From Desulfobulbaceae bacterium (GTDB taxonomy: Bacteria; Desulfobacterota; Desulfobulbia; Desulfobulbales; Desulfobulbaceae): a DNA stretch of 63,042 bases. The notes under the pieces are model-generated. The model worked only from the letters and a program-made list of their open reading frames with translations, ran no database searches and was not told the DNA's origin. The stretch lies in the NCBI GenBank assembly GCA_026987195.1, contig JALSNC010000019.1:1-63042 (forward strand), written 5' to 3'. The translations under genes were made by a program, and so were the position numbers. This document shows, piece after piece, positions 41,225 to 50,779 of this stretch. How positions within the stretch are numbered: the stretch's first letter is position 1; every line of letters starts with the position of its first letter.

Positions 41225-43621
41225 CTACAGGGTCGGAACCTTGGCGTGCATGTACTTCTCCACCTCTTCTTTCCACTGGAGACGCCGGTCTTCGGGCAGA
41301 AAGGTGGTGAACTCGCCCATGGCCCGTTCCACGCCCATGAGATCGACCAGGAAATTGTAGACCGCGTTGGCCGCTGCCTGGTCCGCGGTCAGTGCCTGGT
41401 TCTGGGCATCGAGGAGATCGATGATGGACTTGAGGCCCTGGACATAGGAATCAGTGATCAGGTTCAGGTTGCGCCGGGCCGCATCCGCCGCCTCCCGGGA
41501 GAGAGAAATGCCGGGATAGGAGGCCCGGGTCCGGTTCAGGGCACTGAGCACGTTCTGGCCGACCCGCTCCGCAAGGGCCGCCCGTTCGATCCTCAGGCGG
41601 GCCAGTTCCTCGCGGGTCCGGCCCAGGGCCGAGCTTTTGCGTCCGCCCTCGAACAGCGGCAGCCGGGCAAAGACCCCCACCTGCCAGTCGGTATCGTCGA
41701 GCCCGTCCGGAATATCACCCCGCACCCCGGCCCCGTCCTGGGAAAAGTACTGATCCACATTCCCCTCCAGGGTGAACTCGGGCAGCCAGAACTCGCGGCC
41801 GGCAGCGACCTTTTCCCGCTGCTTGGCCGCAATGGCGGCATCGATGGCCTTGAGTTCCGGCCGCAGACGCAGGGCCTGCTTCACGGCAAAGCCGCGAAAA
41901 TTCCGCAGGTATCGGGGATTTTTCATCATCTGGAAAAAGATCTGATCGCTGACCATGAGCAGGGGATCGCTGAGATCGGTCTCCTCGGCGATGAACTGCT
42001 CCTGCAGGGGCCGATGGAGGATGCGATTCAGGGCCTCCATGGCATCCAGGGTGATGGACTCCCGATTCAGGACATCGATCCTGTCCCGGGCGAACTTGGT
42101 CTCCCAGCGATAGACCTCGTCCGGACCGGCCACGCCGGTGGCCACCCTGATCCTGGCCCGGTCCAGATTGGCCTGGGTCAGCTTCAGATTGTCCTTGTAG
42201 AGCTGCTCGATGGTCTTGGCCCGCAGGACATCGAAATAGGCCACTGATGCCTGGTAGATCACATCCAGCCGTACGGCCTCACGGTCCATGACCCGGCCGG
42301 CCTGATTATGCTGCGCCACGGTGTAGGCGGCCCAGCTCCGCTCGGAATAGATCTGCTGCCGGCCGCTGGCCGATCCGGTCCAGGCCCGTTCCGGACTGCC
42401 CCCGCCCGAGAGGCGGGCCCGGTCCTCATCCACGGCCCGGGCACCGGTGGCGATATCGATGCGGGGCAGCAGGGAGGAGCGGGCCTCGGCCACGGCATGC
42501 TCGCCCGCCCTGACCCGCCGACCCGCGGACTGCAGGTCCAGGTTGGCCTTCAGGGCCTCGTCCACCGCCTGCTGCAGGGTGAGGCGCCGCTTGATATCGC
42601 GCTGCTCCTCGTTGAGCAGATCGGCACCGGTCATGATGGTCAGGCTGGGGTAGATATCCAGGCTTCTCGCCGTGGCCATGTTGATGGTCAGGGAAGATCC
42701 CCGGGCAAAGGCGATGTGCAGCATACCGGGCTTTTCACCGAGCAGAATATCCTGAACCGCCACAGCGGTACGGCGGGCCAGACTGTCCTGAATGTCACCG
42801 GGTACATCACCGGCCAGGACCCCCATCTCCACCAGCTTGCGGCTCCAGAGCGTGTAGCTGGGCAGACGCCGCCCGATGAGCCCCTGGATCAGCAGCCGGA
42901 TCTGCTCCTCGGAGAGATGGTAGAGAAAGGCGATCATCACGGCCTCGGTATCCCGGGGAATGGCGTCCAGGGCCTGCCGGGCCGAATCACCCACCGGAAC
43001 CAGGTTCACGTTGATCGTGTACTCGTTGGCCAGCCGGCGGGCAAACCCGCGGATACCGGGAAGTGCCTCCACATCCCGCCTGTCCACGAGCAGGGCCAGG
43101 TTCTTGAAGGGCACAATCTTCTGGAAGGCGAGGACCTCCCGGTCGACGAGAAACCTGGAATCGATGTAGGCCAGGTTGGTCACGCCGGAGGATTTGCCCT
43201 GCCTCGGGATGTCGGCGGTGATGCTGTCGGAGACAAAGGGGACCACCACCGGTTTGGGCAGGGACGTGCGGTGCAGGACCTGCTCGGAGGCGATGAGCCC
43301 CAGGGCCAGGACCAGGTCAGTGTCCGGGTTGCCCAGGAGCCGGTCCAGGGCCTTTGCCGTGCCGGCCGCGGTATCACCGCCGGAGAGCTGCATGGAACCG
43401 GGAAACCGGACCCGGAACTCGCCTTCGGCCAGGGCGGTGATCTCCCTGCGGAACAGGGCCGCCGTCTCCCGGTCCCAGGCCGTGTCGCCATCAGTGACGA
43501 TTCCCACCCTGTAGAGCGGCAGTTCGTCCTCGGCCGCCACCGGGCCCGGCAATAATGAGGAGAACAGGAGAAGTATCACGTACAAGAGGCCGAAGAGACG
43601 AAATGTCATGGGCTTCACCAT
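41225..43621 (-). CDS. TolC-family outer-membrane protein fused to an N-terminal ABC substrate-binding-like domain
   Basis: About 798 residues. A signal peptide (LYVILLLFSSLLPGPVAAED) leads into a periplasmic-binding-like domain of about 300 residues (YRVGIVTDGDTAWDRETAAL; LVLALGLIASEQVL; IPFKNLALLVDRRDVEALPG-type segments), similar to the ABC_sub_bind/TrpX class. After about residue 345 an outer-membrane efflux domain follows: LTLQQAVDEALKANLDLQSA, VIYQASVAYFDVLRAKT, GRKSSALGRTREELARLRIE, and TDSYVQGLKSIIDLLDAQN. It is the last gene of the MFP-RND-OMF operon, so it should be the exit duct of that pump. The binding-protein domain on a TolC is unusual. ATG 43621 has GGGGGT upstream. Confidence 0.85.
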   Translation of the reverse strand: MVKPMTFRLFGLLYVILLLFSSLLPGPVAAEDELPLYRVGIVTDGDTAWDRETAALFRREITALAEGEFRVRFPGSMQLSGGDTAAGTAKALDRLLGNPDTDLVLALGLIASEQVLHRTSLPKPVVVPFVSDSITADIPRQGKSSGVTNLAYIDSRFLVDREVLAFQKIVPFKNLALLVDRRDVEALPGIRGFARRLANEYTINVNLVPVGDSARQALDAIPRDTEAVMIAFLYHLSEEQIRLLIQGLIGRRLPSYTLWSRKLVEMGVLAGDVPGDIQDSLARRTAVAVQDILLGEKPGMLHIAFARGSSLTINMATARSLDIYPSLTIMTGADLLNEEQRDIKRRLTLQQAVDEALKANLDLQSAGRRVRAGEHAVAEARSSLLPRIDIATGARAVDEDRARLSGGGSPERAWTGSASGRQQIYSERSWAAYTVAQHNQAGRVMDREAVRLDVIYQASVAYFDVLRAKTIEQLYKDNLKLTQANLDRARIRVATGVAGPDEVYRWETKFARDRIDVLNRESITLDAMEALNRILHRPLQEQFIAEETDLSDPLLMVSDQIFFQMMKNPRYLRNFRGFAVKQALRLRPELKAIDAAIAAKQREKVAAGREFWLPEFTLEGNVDQYFSQDGAGVRGDIPDGLDDTDWQVGVFARLPLFEGGRKSSALGRTREELARLRIERAALAERVGQNVLSALNRTRASYPGISLSREAADAARRNLNLITDSYVQGLKSIIDLLDAQNQALTADQAAANAVYNFLVDLMGVERAMGEFTTFLPEDRRLQWKEEVEKYMHAKVPTL

Positions 43622-43631
43622 AGTACCCCCG

Positions 43632-46600
43632 TTATCGTATCTTGAAAAAGGTGGCATAGAGCACAGGCACAAAGACCAGGGTCAGCACGGACGCGAAACC
43701 AAGGCCGAAAACAATGGTCACGGCCATGGCCACGAAAAAGGCATCGGTGAACAGCGGGATCATGCCCATCATCGTGGTCAGGGCCGCCATCATCACCGGC
43801 TGCATCCTGGAGACGCCCGATTCCACCACCGCCGCCATGCCGTCCATGCCGTCTTTCAGGTTGAGATCAATCTGATCGATGAGAACGATGGCGTTCTTGA
43901 TCAGCATGCCCGACAGGCTCATCAGACCGAGCAGGGCCATGAAGCCGAACGGCTGTTTGAGCAGCAGCAGGCCGGCAGTGACTCCGATCAGGGAAAGCGG
44001 CACGGTGAGCCAGATGATCAGCGGCTGGCGGAAGGCATTGAACAGGAAGATGACGACCAGGATCATCATGCCGAAATAGATGGGAATATTCTCGGACAGC
44101 TGTTTGGTGGAATCGGCCGAGGTCTCCAGTTCACCGCCCCAGGCGATGAAGTAGCCGGGTTTTCCCTTCAACGGCAGGATGTCGTCATACTTGAGCGGAA
44201 TGGTGGCGGCGGTATACTTCTCGTCCTTCTTGAGGGGATAGCCGCGGTATGCCGCGAGATCCACGCCCAGGAGCTGCTCGATCTTCGGCTTGACCCGGGC
44301 AAAGAGTTCCGCCGGCAGCTCGTCGCGGGGATCGCAGTGGATCTTGATCATCTGCCGCCGTTGCCAGCGGGAGATGCGGGCATTTTCCCAGCCGGTCCTG
44401 ATGCCGTTGAGCACCTGGAGGATGGGAACGTTGGTCCCGGCTGACGGGCTGTAGATCTGCAGATCCTCCAGGTCCTCCATGGTTCGCCGTTCCTCCGCCG
44501 GCGCCCGGGCGATGATGGGGATCAGGTCGATCCCCTCGCGGAAAAGTCCGGTGGTGGTTCCGGAGTAGTTGGCCTGGATGGCCCGGGCCACCATGGGCCG
44601 GGTGATGCCCAGCTTCCGGGCCCGGTCCTCGGCCAGGACCGGGATGGGCACCTTGACCTTGTCACCCCATTCCGAACGGACCGCCTTGGCACCCTCCTCG
44701 CGGAAGACCGCCATGGCCTGCTCGGCCATGCCACGGATGACCTCGGGATCAGGACCATTGATCCGGAGCTGGATCTTGCCGCCCAAGGCCGGGCCGAGGT
44801 TGAATTTCTTGACATTGACAATGGCGTCGGGCAGCATCTGCTCCAGGTCGTTCTGGATCCGATCCTGCAAGGTATCGATCATCCGGTAATCGCGGACCGT
44901 GACCAGGATGTTGGTGTACTGACCGGCTGCCTCCACCGGGGTGTCATAGGTGAGGATGAAACGCGGGTGACCGCCGCCAATGGCCGAGGCCACCATCTCC
45001 ACACCGTCGATCTTCATCAGGTAGTCCTCGATTTCGATGACACTCTGTTCCGTATCACGGATATGGGTACCCTCCCGGAACTGGCACTCGACCTGGAACA
45101 TGGGACTGGTGGAGGCAGGGAAGAAGAGATTCTCCACAAAGCCGAATCCGTACAGGGCCAGGCCGAACATCCCCACCACCACCCCGATGGTGAGCCAGCG
45201 CATACGGATGGCCCGGGTGAGAAAGGCCCGGTAGGTCCGGTAAAAGGCATTGCCATAGGGATCCCTGCCGCCGCCGTCCAGGTTGGTCTGCCGGGCCTTT
45301 TTACTGAGTACGAACTGCTTGGTCATCAGCGGGGTGATGGTGACCGCGGTGAGCCAGGACAGGGAAAGCGAGATCAGGATCACGTAGTAGAGGGAGCGGG
45401 TGTACTCGCCCGTGGAGTTGGTCATGCCGCCGATGGAGGCAAAGGCGAGCACGGCGACCGCAGTGGCGCCAAGCAGGGGAACACCGTTCTGCCCCACCAC
45501 CTTCTTTGCGGCCAAGAGACCGTCCTCGCCCTTCTGCATGCGGATCTTCATGCCGTCCACCACCACGATGGCATTGTCCACCAGCATGCCCAGGGCGATG
45601 ATGAGGGCACCCAGCGAGATCCGCTCCAGGGTGATCTGGTAGTAGCCCATGACCACGAAGGTGGCGGCGATGGTGAGTACCAGGATAAAGCCGATGATGA
45701 TCGCCGGTCGCATCCCCATGAAGATGAAGAGCACCACGATGACGATGGCCACCGCTTCCAGCAGGTTGACGATGAAGCCGTTCACCGCCTTGGTCACGCT
45801 CTTGGACTGCATGGAGATCTCCACCAGATCCATACCCAGAGGGATCTGGTCCATCAGCTCGTCGATCCTGGCAAGGACCCCCTCGCCCATGGTGACCGCG
45901 TTGCCGCCCATGACCGTGGAGACAGCGATGCCGATGGCCGGCTTGCCGTTGACCCGCAGGATCTTGCCCGGTGGATCCACATACCCCCGTCTGATCGTGG
46001 CCACATCACGGAGATAGATGAGGCGGCCGTTTCTGGCGGCGATGAAGAGGTCACCGAAGTCCTTCTCGCTTTTGAAGAGCCCGGTGGGGTTGATGGCCAT
46101 GTACTCGGGCCCGATCTTGATCCGGCCGGCGTCAACCGGCAGGTTCTTGGCCGTGAGCGCGGCAAAGATCTCTTCCTGGGTGATACCGAGCGCCGCCATC
46201 TTGACCCGTGACATCTCCACGTAGATGGCCTCCTGCTGCTCGCCGAAGAAGGTGACCTTCTTGACATCCTGGACAGTCAGCAGTTCCCGCTTGAGCAGCT
46301 CGGCCACGTCTTTGAGTTCGGCATAGGTGAAGCCCCTGCCGGTGAGGCCGAAATAGACACCATAGACATCGCCGAAGGAATCATTGACCGTGGGGGGGCC
46401 GGAACCGGGCGGCAGGTGCGGGGTGACGTCGAGGATCTTGCGTCGCAGCTCGTCCCAGACCGCGGGCAGGGCATTCTTGTCATACTTGTCCCTGATCTCC
46501 AGTTTGACGATGGAGAGACCGCGCGACGAATAGGAATCCACCCGCTTGAGCTGGCCCAGCTCCTGGCAGGCCTTCTCGATCTTGTCGGTGACCTCCTCCT

Positions 46601-46778
46601 GCACCTCCCTGGGCGAGGCCCCGGGATAGGGGGTGATGACCACCGCGTTCTTGATGGCGAATTCCGGATCCTCCAGCCGCGGCAGGCCCTGGTAGGAGAA
46701 GTAGCCCAGGACCAGCATCACCACTGTGACGGTCCAGGTGATGACCGATTTCTTTATGGAAAATTCAGCGATATTCAT
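43632..46778 (-). CDS. RND-family efflux transporter, inner-membrane pump
   Basis: About 1048 residues, the full length of AcrB-type pumps. Starts with NIAEFSIKKSVITWTVTVVM (TM1), then the porter region PYPGASPREVQEEVTDKIEK, and TM4 ALGMLVDNAIVVVDGMKIRM carrying the proton-relay Asp. The second half repeats the pattern (PLSLIGVTAGLLLLKQPFGF; SLSGMLIKNAIVLIDQIDLN). It exports hydrophobic compounds by proton antiport. Chosen start ATG 46778 with AAGAGGTGG upstream. It sits between the adaptor and TolC genes with gaps of about 10 bases, a tight operon. Confidence 0.95.
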   Translation of the reverse strand: MNIAEFSIKKSVITWTVTVVMLVLGYFSYQGLPRLEDPEFAIKNAVVITPYPGASPREVQEEVTDKIEKACQELGQLKRVDSYSSRGLSIVKLEIRDKYDKNALPAVWDELRRKILDVTPHLPPGSGPPTVNDSFGDVYGVYFGLTGRGFTYAELKDVAELLKRELLTVQDVKKVTFFGEQQEAIYVEMSRVKMAALGITQEEIFAALTAKNLPVDAGRIKIGPEYMAINPTGLFKSEKDFGDLFIAARNGRLIYLRDVATIRRGYVDPPGKILRVNGKPAIGIAVSTVMGGNAVTMGEGVLARIDELMDQIPLGMDLVEISMQSKSVTKAVNGFIVNLLEAVAIVIVVLFIFMGMRPAIIIGFILVLTIAATFVVMGYYQITLERISLGALIIALGMLVDNAIVVVDGMKIRMQKGEDGLLAAKKVVGQNGVPLLGATAVAVLAFASIGGMTNSTGEYTRSLYYVILISLSLSWLTAVTITPLMTKQFVLSKKARQTNLDGGGRDPYGNAFYRTYRAFLTRAIRMRWLTIGVVVGMFGLALYGFGFVENLFFPASTSPMFQVECQFREGTHIRDTEQSVIEIEDYLMKIDGVEMVASAIGGGHPRFILTYDTPVEAAGQYTNILVTVRDYRMIDTLQDRIQNDLEQMLPDAIVNVKKFNLGPALGGKIQLRINGPDPEVIRGMAEQAMAVFREEGAKAVRSEWGDKVKVPIPVLAEDRARKLGITRPMVARAIQANYSGTTTGLFREGIDLIPIIARAPAEERRTMEDLEDLQIYSPSAGTNVPILQVLNGIRTGWENARISRWQRRQMIKIHCDPRDELPAELFARVKPKIEQLLGVDLAAYRGYPLKKDEKYTAATIPLKYDDILPLKGKPGYFIAWGGELETSADSTKQLSENIPIYFGMMILVVIFLFNAFRQPLIIWLTVPLSLIGVTAGLLLLKQPFGFMALLGLMSLSGMLIKNAIVLIDQIDLNLKDGMDGMAAVVESGVSRMQPVMMAALTTMMGMIPLFTDAFFVAMAVTIVFGLGFASVLTLVFVPVLYATFFKIR

Positions 46779-46787
46779 GGCCACCTC

Positions 46788-47903
46788 TTACTTGAATTCT
46801 CGCTGCTTTTCCCAGGGACGCACCTTCATTCCCTCCTCGAGCTGTGTCTGGCCGGCAACGACGATGGTCTCTCCCCCCTCGAGCCCTTTCCGGATCACGA
46901 TATCCCTCGAGCCGACGATGCGGCCGACAGTGACAAACCGACGATGGACCGTACCGGTCTTCGGATCAAGGACCCAGACATAGGGCCTGTCGCCGGCGGC
47001 ATCCAGCACCGCGATGGCCGGGATGATGATGCTCCGGTCGCCGGTTCCTGCCTCCCTGGTGGTCCGGGCGGTGACCAGGGCGGTCATGCCGGGCAGGATA
47101 TTGGCCTCCCGGGGCTGGTCCATGACCAGGACCACCTGGTAGGTCTGGGTGGCGGGATCGGCCTGGGTGGAGTACTCCTTGATCTGCAACGGAAACTCCT
47201 TACCGGGAATGGCGTCAAAGGTGGCGACGATGGTATGTTTGTCCTTCCTGTTGCGGATCTCTGCCATGACCTGCTCTGGCACATTGACCAGGATCTCGAT
47301 CCGGGTGATGTCCTGGAGGTTGACAATGGGCTCCTTGGCCTGGACCTTCTGGAAGTTCTCCACGTACCGCCTGGAGATGACGCCGTCAAAAGGGGCGAGC
47401 AGCGAGGTATCCCTGAGCCGGTTGCGGGCATCCTCGAGCTGGGCCCTGGCCACGTCGCGGGCTGCCCGGTAGCGGTCATAATCGGCGCGGGAGACCTGCT
47501 TTCTGGCATAGAGCTCCTGGTAGCGGCGGAACTGTCGTTCAGCCTCCAGGGCCCGGGCCTTGGCCTCTTCCAGAGCAGTCTGAAAATCCCTTTTCTGGAT
47601 CTGGGCGATGAGATCACCCTTTTTCACGTGCTGCCCCTCTTCCACGGGCAGCCTGACCAGCGGTCCGGAAACCTTGAAGGAGAGCACCGCGCGCCGGGCG
47701 GCACGCACTGTACCGGGAAAACTGAGCGAGACAGAGGATGCGGCCGAGCGTACGGTAAAGGTCTTCACCGGCCTGATCACCTCTCTCTTGACCACCTTTT
47801 CTTCCTTGTTGCAGCCAGCCAGTACCAGTACGACGACCAGAAAGACCGCAAGCTGCAGCACAGCGATCCGCGACCCGGTGGCAACTCTCTGTACGTGTAC
47901 CAT
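46788..47903 (-). CDS. RND efflux periplasmic adaptor (MFP) lipoprotein
   Basis: About 371 residues. Signal with lipobox VLVLAGCNKEE, then HlyD/AcrA domains: lipoyl half VSGPLVRLPVEEGQHVKKGD, coiled coil (about 95-150), LLAPFDGVISRRYVENFQKV, and beta-barrel and membrane-proximal parts (GMTALVTARTTREAG; GGETIVVAGQTQLEEG). It links the RND pump to the TolC fusion. ATG 47903 follows GGGAGGAG. First gene of the operon; its upstream region is taken up by repeats. Confidence 0.92.
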   Translation of the reverse strand: MVHVQRVATGSRIAVLQLAVFLVVVLVLAGCNKEEKVVKREVIRPVKTFTVRSAASSVSLSFPGTVRAARRAVLSFKVSGPLVRLPVEEGQHVKKGDLIAQIQKRDFQTALEEAKARALEAERQFRRYQELYARKQVSRADYDRYRAARDVARAQLEDARNRLRDTSLLAPFDGVISRRYVENFQKVQAKEPIVNLQDITRIEILVNVPEQVMAEIRNRKDKHTIVATFDAIPGKEFPLQIKEYSTQADPATQTYQVVLVMDQPREANILPGMTALVTARTTREAGTGDRSIIIPAIAVLDAAGDRPYVWVLDPKTGTVHRRFVTVGRIVGSRDIVIRKGLEGGETIVVAGQTQLEEGMKVRPWEKQREFK

Positions 47904-48003
47904 CTCTCCTCCCTTTTTCAGAAGAACCAGCATGGCCGGGACCAAATATCCTGGTCACAGCCACAAGCAAATATAACCTGAATCCTGCAGTTGTCCGGCA
48001 TTC

Positions 48004-48120
48004 GAACGTCGAGACAGGCACATCTGCTGCGTCGGCTTCACCGGTTTCGTGCTCGACGTACCACGAGTACGCCTGCGCCAAAACCGCTTCGCCTCCTTGC
48101 ACCTGTCCCTGTCTCAACGT
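48004..48120. repeat. Imperfect inverted-repeat element (family F)
   Basis: GTCGAGACAGG near the left end pairs with CCTGTCTCAAC near the right end. The middle shares CTCGACGTAC and GTACGCCT with the reverse complement of the 187-bp family E, so F may be a distant relative. Confidence 0.5.
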
Positions 48121-48127
48121 AAACTTC

Positions 48128-48342
48128 GTAAGAGTTCATCCCTATCAGCAACGACCTGAAAAGTGACCCCTCACGGGATAACCAACCATCGGTTTCCTCG
48201 ACCACAATCCTGTAAGCGCTCTCAGGGGTCGCAGATTTGTGGAGGCGTGCCTGACCGCTATAGCCTACCTATGCGGGCAGGCACGACCGTGCAAAGATGC
48301 GGCTCCTGTGAGCGCTTACCCTGAAAAGAGCAATACTGCTGG
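48128..48342. repeat. 50-bp arm (type D) interrupted by a type A MITE with perfect 8-bp duplication
   Basis: The arm runs 48128-48162 and resumes at 48328-48342; removing the insert and one duplication leaves exactly 50 bp. The insert, 48163-48319 (157 bp), begins GTGACCCCTCACGGG and ends GTGAGCGCTTAC. CCTGAAAA lies on both sides (48155-48162, 48320-48327). Confidence 0.92.
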
Positions 48343-48466
48343 AAAAGTTCAGCAGTGCGTCAGCTGTGCGTGATCCTGGCTGAGCGCCAGGTAAGCGAGC
48401 GTGGCGAGACACCGACAGCCCGCCATGCGCTCGGCCGCGAGCGCGTGCGGATGGCGTGCTGCGCAC
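48341..48466. repeat. Type C hairpin (long form), inverted
   Basis: GGAAAAGTTCAGCAGTGCG at the left and GATGGCGTGCTGCGCAC at the right; its reverse complement matches 22756-22886. It directly follows the arm. 48467-48519 shows no further feature. Confidence 0.75.
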
Positions 48467-48519
48467 CCCTCCCGACACATGGCCCCCGGCCCATGGAGAA
48501 CAAGAATCCTTCCTGTGTT

Positions 48520-49260
48520 TTAATAGTTCATATACTCGTCTGCGACTCCAAATGCAAGACATCGTGTCGCAATTCCATTTTTCCACTGCCGCTCCCAATG
48601 GAACGGTGCAGCAAACTCGGCGGCAACGTAGTGATGAACCCGGCCACGACCGTCACCCCGGCCGACATGCCCCACGCCGATATCGGAGACACTGGCAAGG
48701 AGGATATTACGCCGGTGGCCAGATGATCCCATCCAGCCGCCCCGCCCGCGCTGCCACCGCTGCCAGCCGTCCCAGGCCCGTGCCCCCCACCCCCGCCCGA
48801 CCCCGGCCCAGGTCCGCGGCACGGGAAGCCCCTGCCGGCGGGCATAGGCGCGTAGACGGTCGAGCCGGTCAGTGCCGAACATGACCCGGCGGGCCAGGTC
48901 ACCCTGTTCCCCGGCCGGCACCAGGAGGGCGACGTTCTCGGCAATGCGCTGCCAGCGGTACCCCTGCTCCCCGGCCCGCTGGCCGAAATCGCGGCCGTCC
49001 GGACTGTTGTGCCCCAGGTAGCGATTGGCCGCCATTTCCCGGCAATGAAGGACCGCGGCCCGGTGCAGGCGCGCATCGGGCCGCAGGGCCGGAAGATGGT
49101 GCAGGACCCGCTGCCGGTTGACCAGGACCAGGATCTCCTCTTCCAGGGACGACCAGGCGGCCGCAACCGCGTCTGTCCCGGGGTGATAGCGGTATGCCGC
49201 CGAACCGCAGCCGGACAGGAGGACGAGGGCAATGATGAGGACCGCAGCCCGGGATCGCAT
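48520..49260 (-). CDS. CAP-superfamily (SCP/PR1-like) lipoprotein
   Basis: About 246 residues. Lipobox ALVLLSGCGSA. The CAP fold is seen from LEEEILVLVNRQRVLHHLPA to the end, with the usual His in AAVLHCREMAANRYLGHNSPDG, GYRWQRIAENVALL, and GSSGHRRNILLASVSDIGVG. Bacterial CAP proteins are exported; their role is unclear (a proposed wall or lipid function). ATG 49260 overlaps the region of the fetB stop, with AGGGAG upstream, so it is third in the fetA-fetB unit. Confidence 0.85.
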   Translation of the reverse strand: MRSRAAVLIIALVLLSGCGSAAYRYHPGTDAVAAAWSSLEEEILVLVNRQRVLHHLPALRPDARLHRAAVLHCREMAANRYLGHNSPDGRDFGQRAGEQGYRWQRIAENVALLVPAGEQGDLARRVMFGTDRLDRLRAYARRQGLPVPRTWAGVGRGWGARAWDGWQRWQRGRGGWMGSSGHRRNILLASVSDIGVGHVGRGDGRGRVHHYVAAEFAAPFHWERQWKNGIATRCLAFGVADEYMNY

Positions 49261-49264
49261 GGAT

Positions 49265-50068
49265 TCACTCCCTGCTGACCAGGACATCGAGCCGCAGCCG
49301 GTGGCGCTGGTCAAAGAGTTTTTTCCCGGTCAGCCATATGGCGCAGAGGACCCCGAAACCGGTGCCGGCACAGATGAGAAACATGATCAGGATCTGGTAC
49401 ATGACCGCGTCCATGGGGGAGGAGCCGCCCAGGATCTGGCCGGTCATCATGCCGGGCAGGGAAACGATGCCGGCAGCGGCCATGGCATTGGTGATGGGGA
49501 TCAGGCCGGAACGGATGGCCTGCTGCCGGATCTCGCGCGAGGCCTCGCCGGCGGTCTGGCCGAGCAGGAGCCGCTGCTCCACCACCTGGCGCTGCTGCCA
49601 GAGGGTCTCGGTCATCCGGTCCATGCTGAGCGCGATGCCGTTCATGGTGTTCCCGAGCAGCATGCCCAGCAGGGGGATGGCATAACGGGGGGTATACCAG
49701 GGGTCATTGCTGATGATGACCAGCAGGGCGAGCAGGGCAACGGCAAAAGAGGAGACGAACATGGAGCCGGTGCCCAGCAGCCAGCCCTGCAGGCCACGGA
49801 TCCGCCGGTGCTGGCGGGCCATGACCTCCCGGCCTGCCACGGCGAGCATGACCAGGGAGATCAGGACAATGAAACCGAGGTTGACATGGGCAAAAAGCAG
49901 GCGCAGGACCTGGCCGATGAGCAGAAGCTGGACCACGGTACGGCCGGAGGCGACGAGCAGGCGCCTGGAGAGGCCCAGGCGCAGGTACCAGCCCAGGAGG
50001 GCAAGCAGCAGGACAAGGCCGGCGGCGATGGAAAGGTCAAGGGGGGTCAGCGGCTGGACACCCATCAT
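49265..50068 (-). CDS. fetB: FetB-like (YbbM, UPF0014) ABC permease
   Basis: About 267 residues with seven or so membrane helices; family motifs SGRTVVQLLLIGQVL, PLLGMLLGNTMNGIALSMDR and LIPITNAMAAAGIVSLPGMM are present. With FetA it forms an ABC exporter linked in E. coli to iron efflux and oxidative-stress resistance. The start ATG overlaps the fetA stop (TGATG). Iron homeostasis is the likely role in this anaerobe, by homology only. Confidence 0.9.
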   Translation of the reverse strand: MMGVQPLTPLDLSIAAGLVLLLALLGWYLRLGLSRRLLVASGRTVVQLLLIGQVLRLLFAHVNLGFIVLISLVMLAVAGREVMARQHRRIRGLQGWLLGTGSMFVSSFAVALLALLVIISNDPWYTPRYAIPLLGMLLGNTMNGIALSMDRMTETLWQQRQVVEQRLLLGQTAGEASREIRQQAIRSGLIPITNAMAAAGIVSLPGMMTGQILGGSSPMDAVMYQILIMFLICAGTGFGVLCAIWLTGKKLFDQRHRLRLDVLVSRE

Positions 50069-50679
50069 CAATCCTCCCCCGGCAGCAGCCGGCCGGCACC
50101 GGTCATGACTAGCCGGTGGTCGGCCACCCGGTCGAGCTGGTCCGGATCATGGCTCACCCAGAGCATCGGTACCATGTGCCGGTGGCAGTAGCCGGTGAGC
50201 AGTTCCTCCACGTGGCCGATGTTGTCCGCATCCAGGCTGGCAGTAGGTTCGTCGAGCAGCAGGGCGCCAGGCCGGTTCGCCAGCAGGCGCAGGATGGCCA
50301 GCCGCTGCTTCTCGCCGGTGGAGAGACGGCTGACCTGCCAGTCACCCACCGAGGCGTCAAAGCCGAGCAGGGCCAGAAACTGATCCGGGATCTGCGCAAA
50401 GTCAGCAAAATGCTCACCCACCCGGTCATACCACCAGAGGCTTTCTGCCGGCAGCAGAGCGACGGTCTTGCGCCAGAGCGGGGCCGGCACCTGGTCGCAG
50501 ACCAGGGGACCGAGACTGACCCGGCCGCCGTGCGGATCGAGATCGGCCAGGGCCCGCAGCAGCAGGGTCTTGCCGGCGCCGGAGGGTCCGGCGAGCCCCA
50601 GGCATTCCCCTCCCCTGATGGTGAACGAATAGGGTCCACGATCCCGGAAGCTCAGATCGTGTACCTCAAGAATCTGCAA
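50068..50679 (-). CDS. fetA: FetA-like (YbbL) ABC transporter ATPase
   Basis: About 203 residues. Walker A GPSGAGKT, Q-loop region LLPAESLWW, signature LSTGEKQRLA, Walker B ALLLDEPTASLD and the switch His in WVSHDPDQL. It powers FetB. The start is TTG 50679, chosen because AAGGAGG lies 7 bases upstream; longer in-frame starts lack a ribosome site. It opens the fetA-fetB-CAP unit and lies about 100 bases after a repeat. Confidence 0.9.
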   Translation of the reverse strand: MQILEVHDLSFRDRGPYSFTIRGGECLGLAGPSGAGKTLLLRALADLDPHGGRVSLGPLVCDQVPAPLWRKTVALLPAESLWWYDRVGEHFADFAQIPDQFLALLGFDASVGDWQVSRLSTGEKQRLAILRLLANRPGALLLDEPTASLDADNIGHVEELLTGYCHRHMVPMLWVSHDPDQLDRVADHRLVMTGAGRLLPGED

Positions 50680-50779
50680 TGAATGGCCTCCTTGTTCAGC
50701 AAGAGTATCGCTGACCCGCAGAGTTCGCAAAGGTCTCCTTCCGCTCCCTGTCCGGCAACAGCGCACCCGGTCATTCCAG

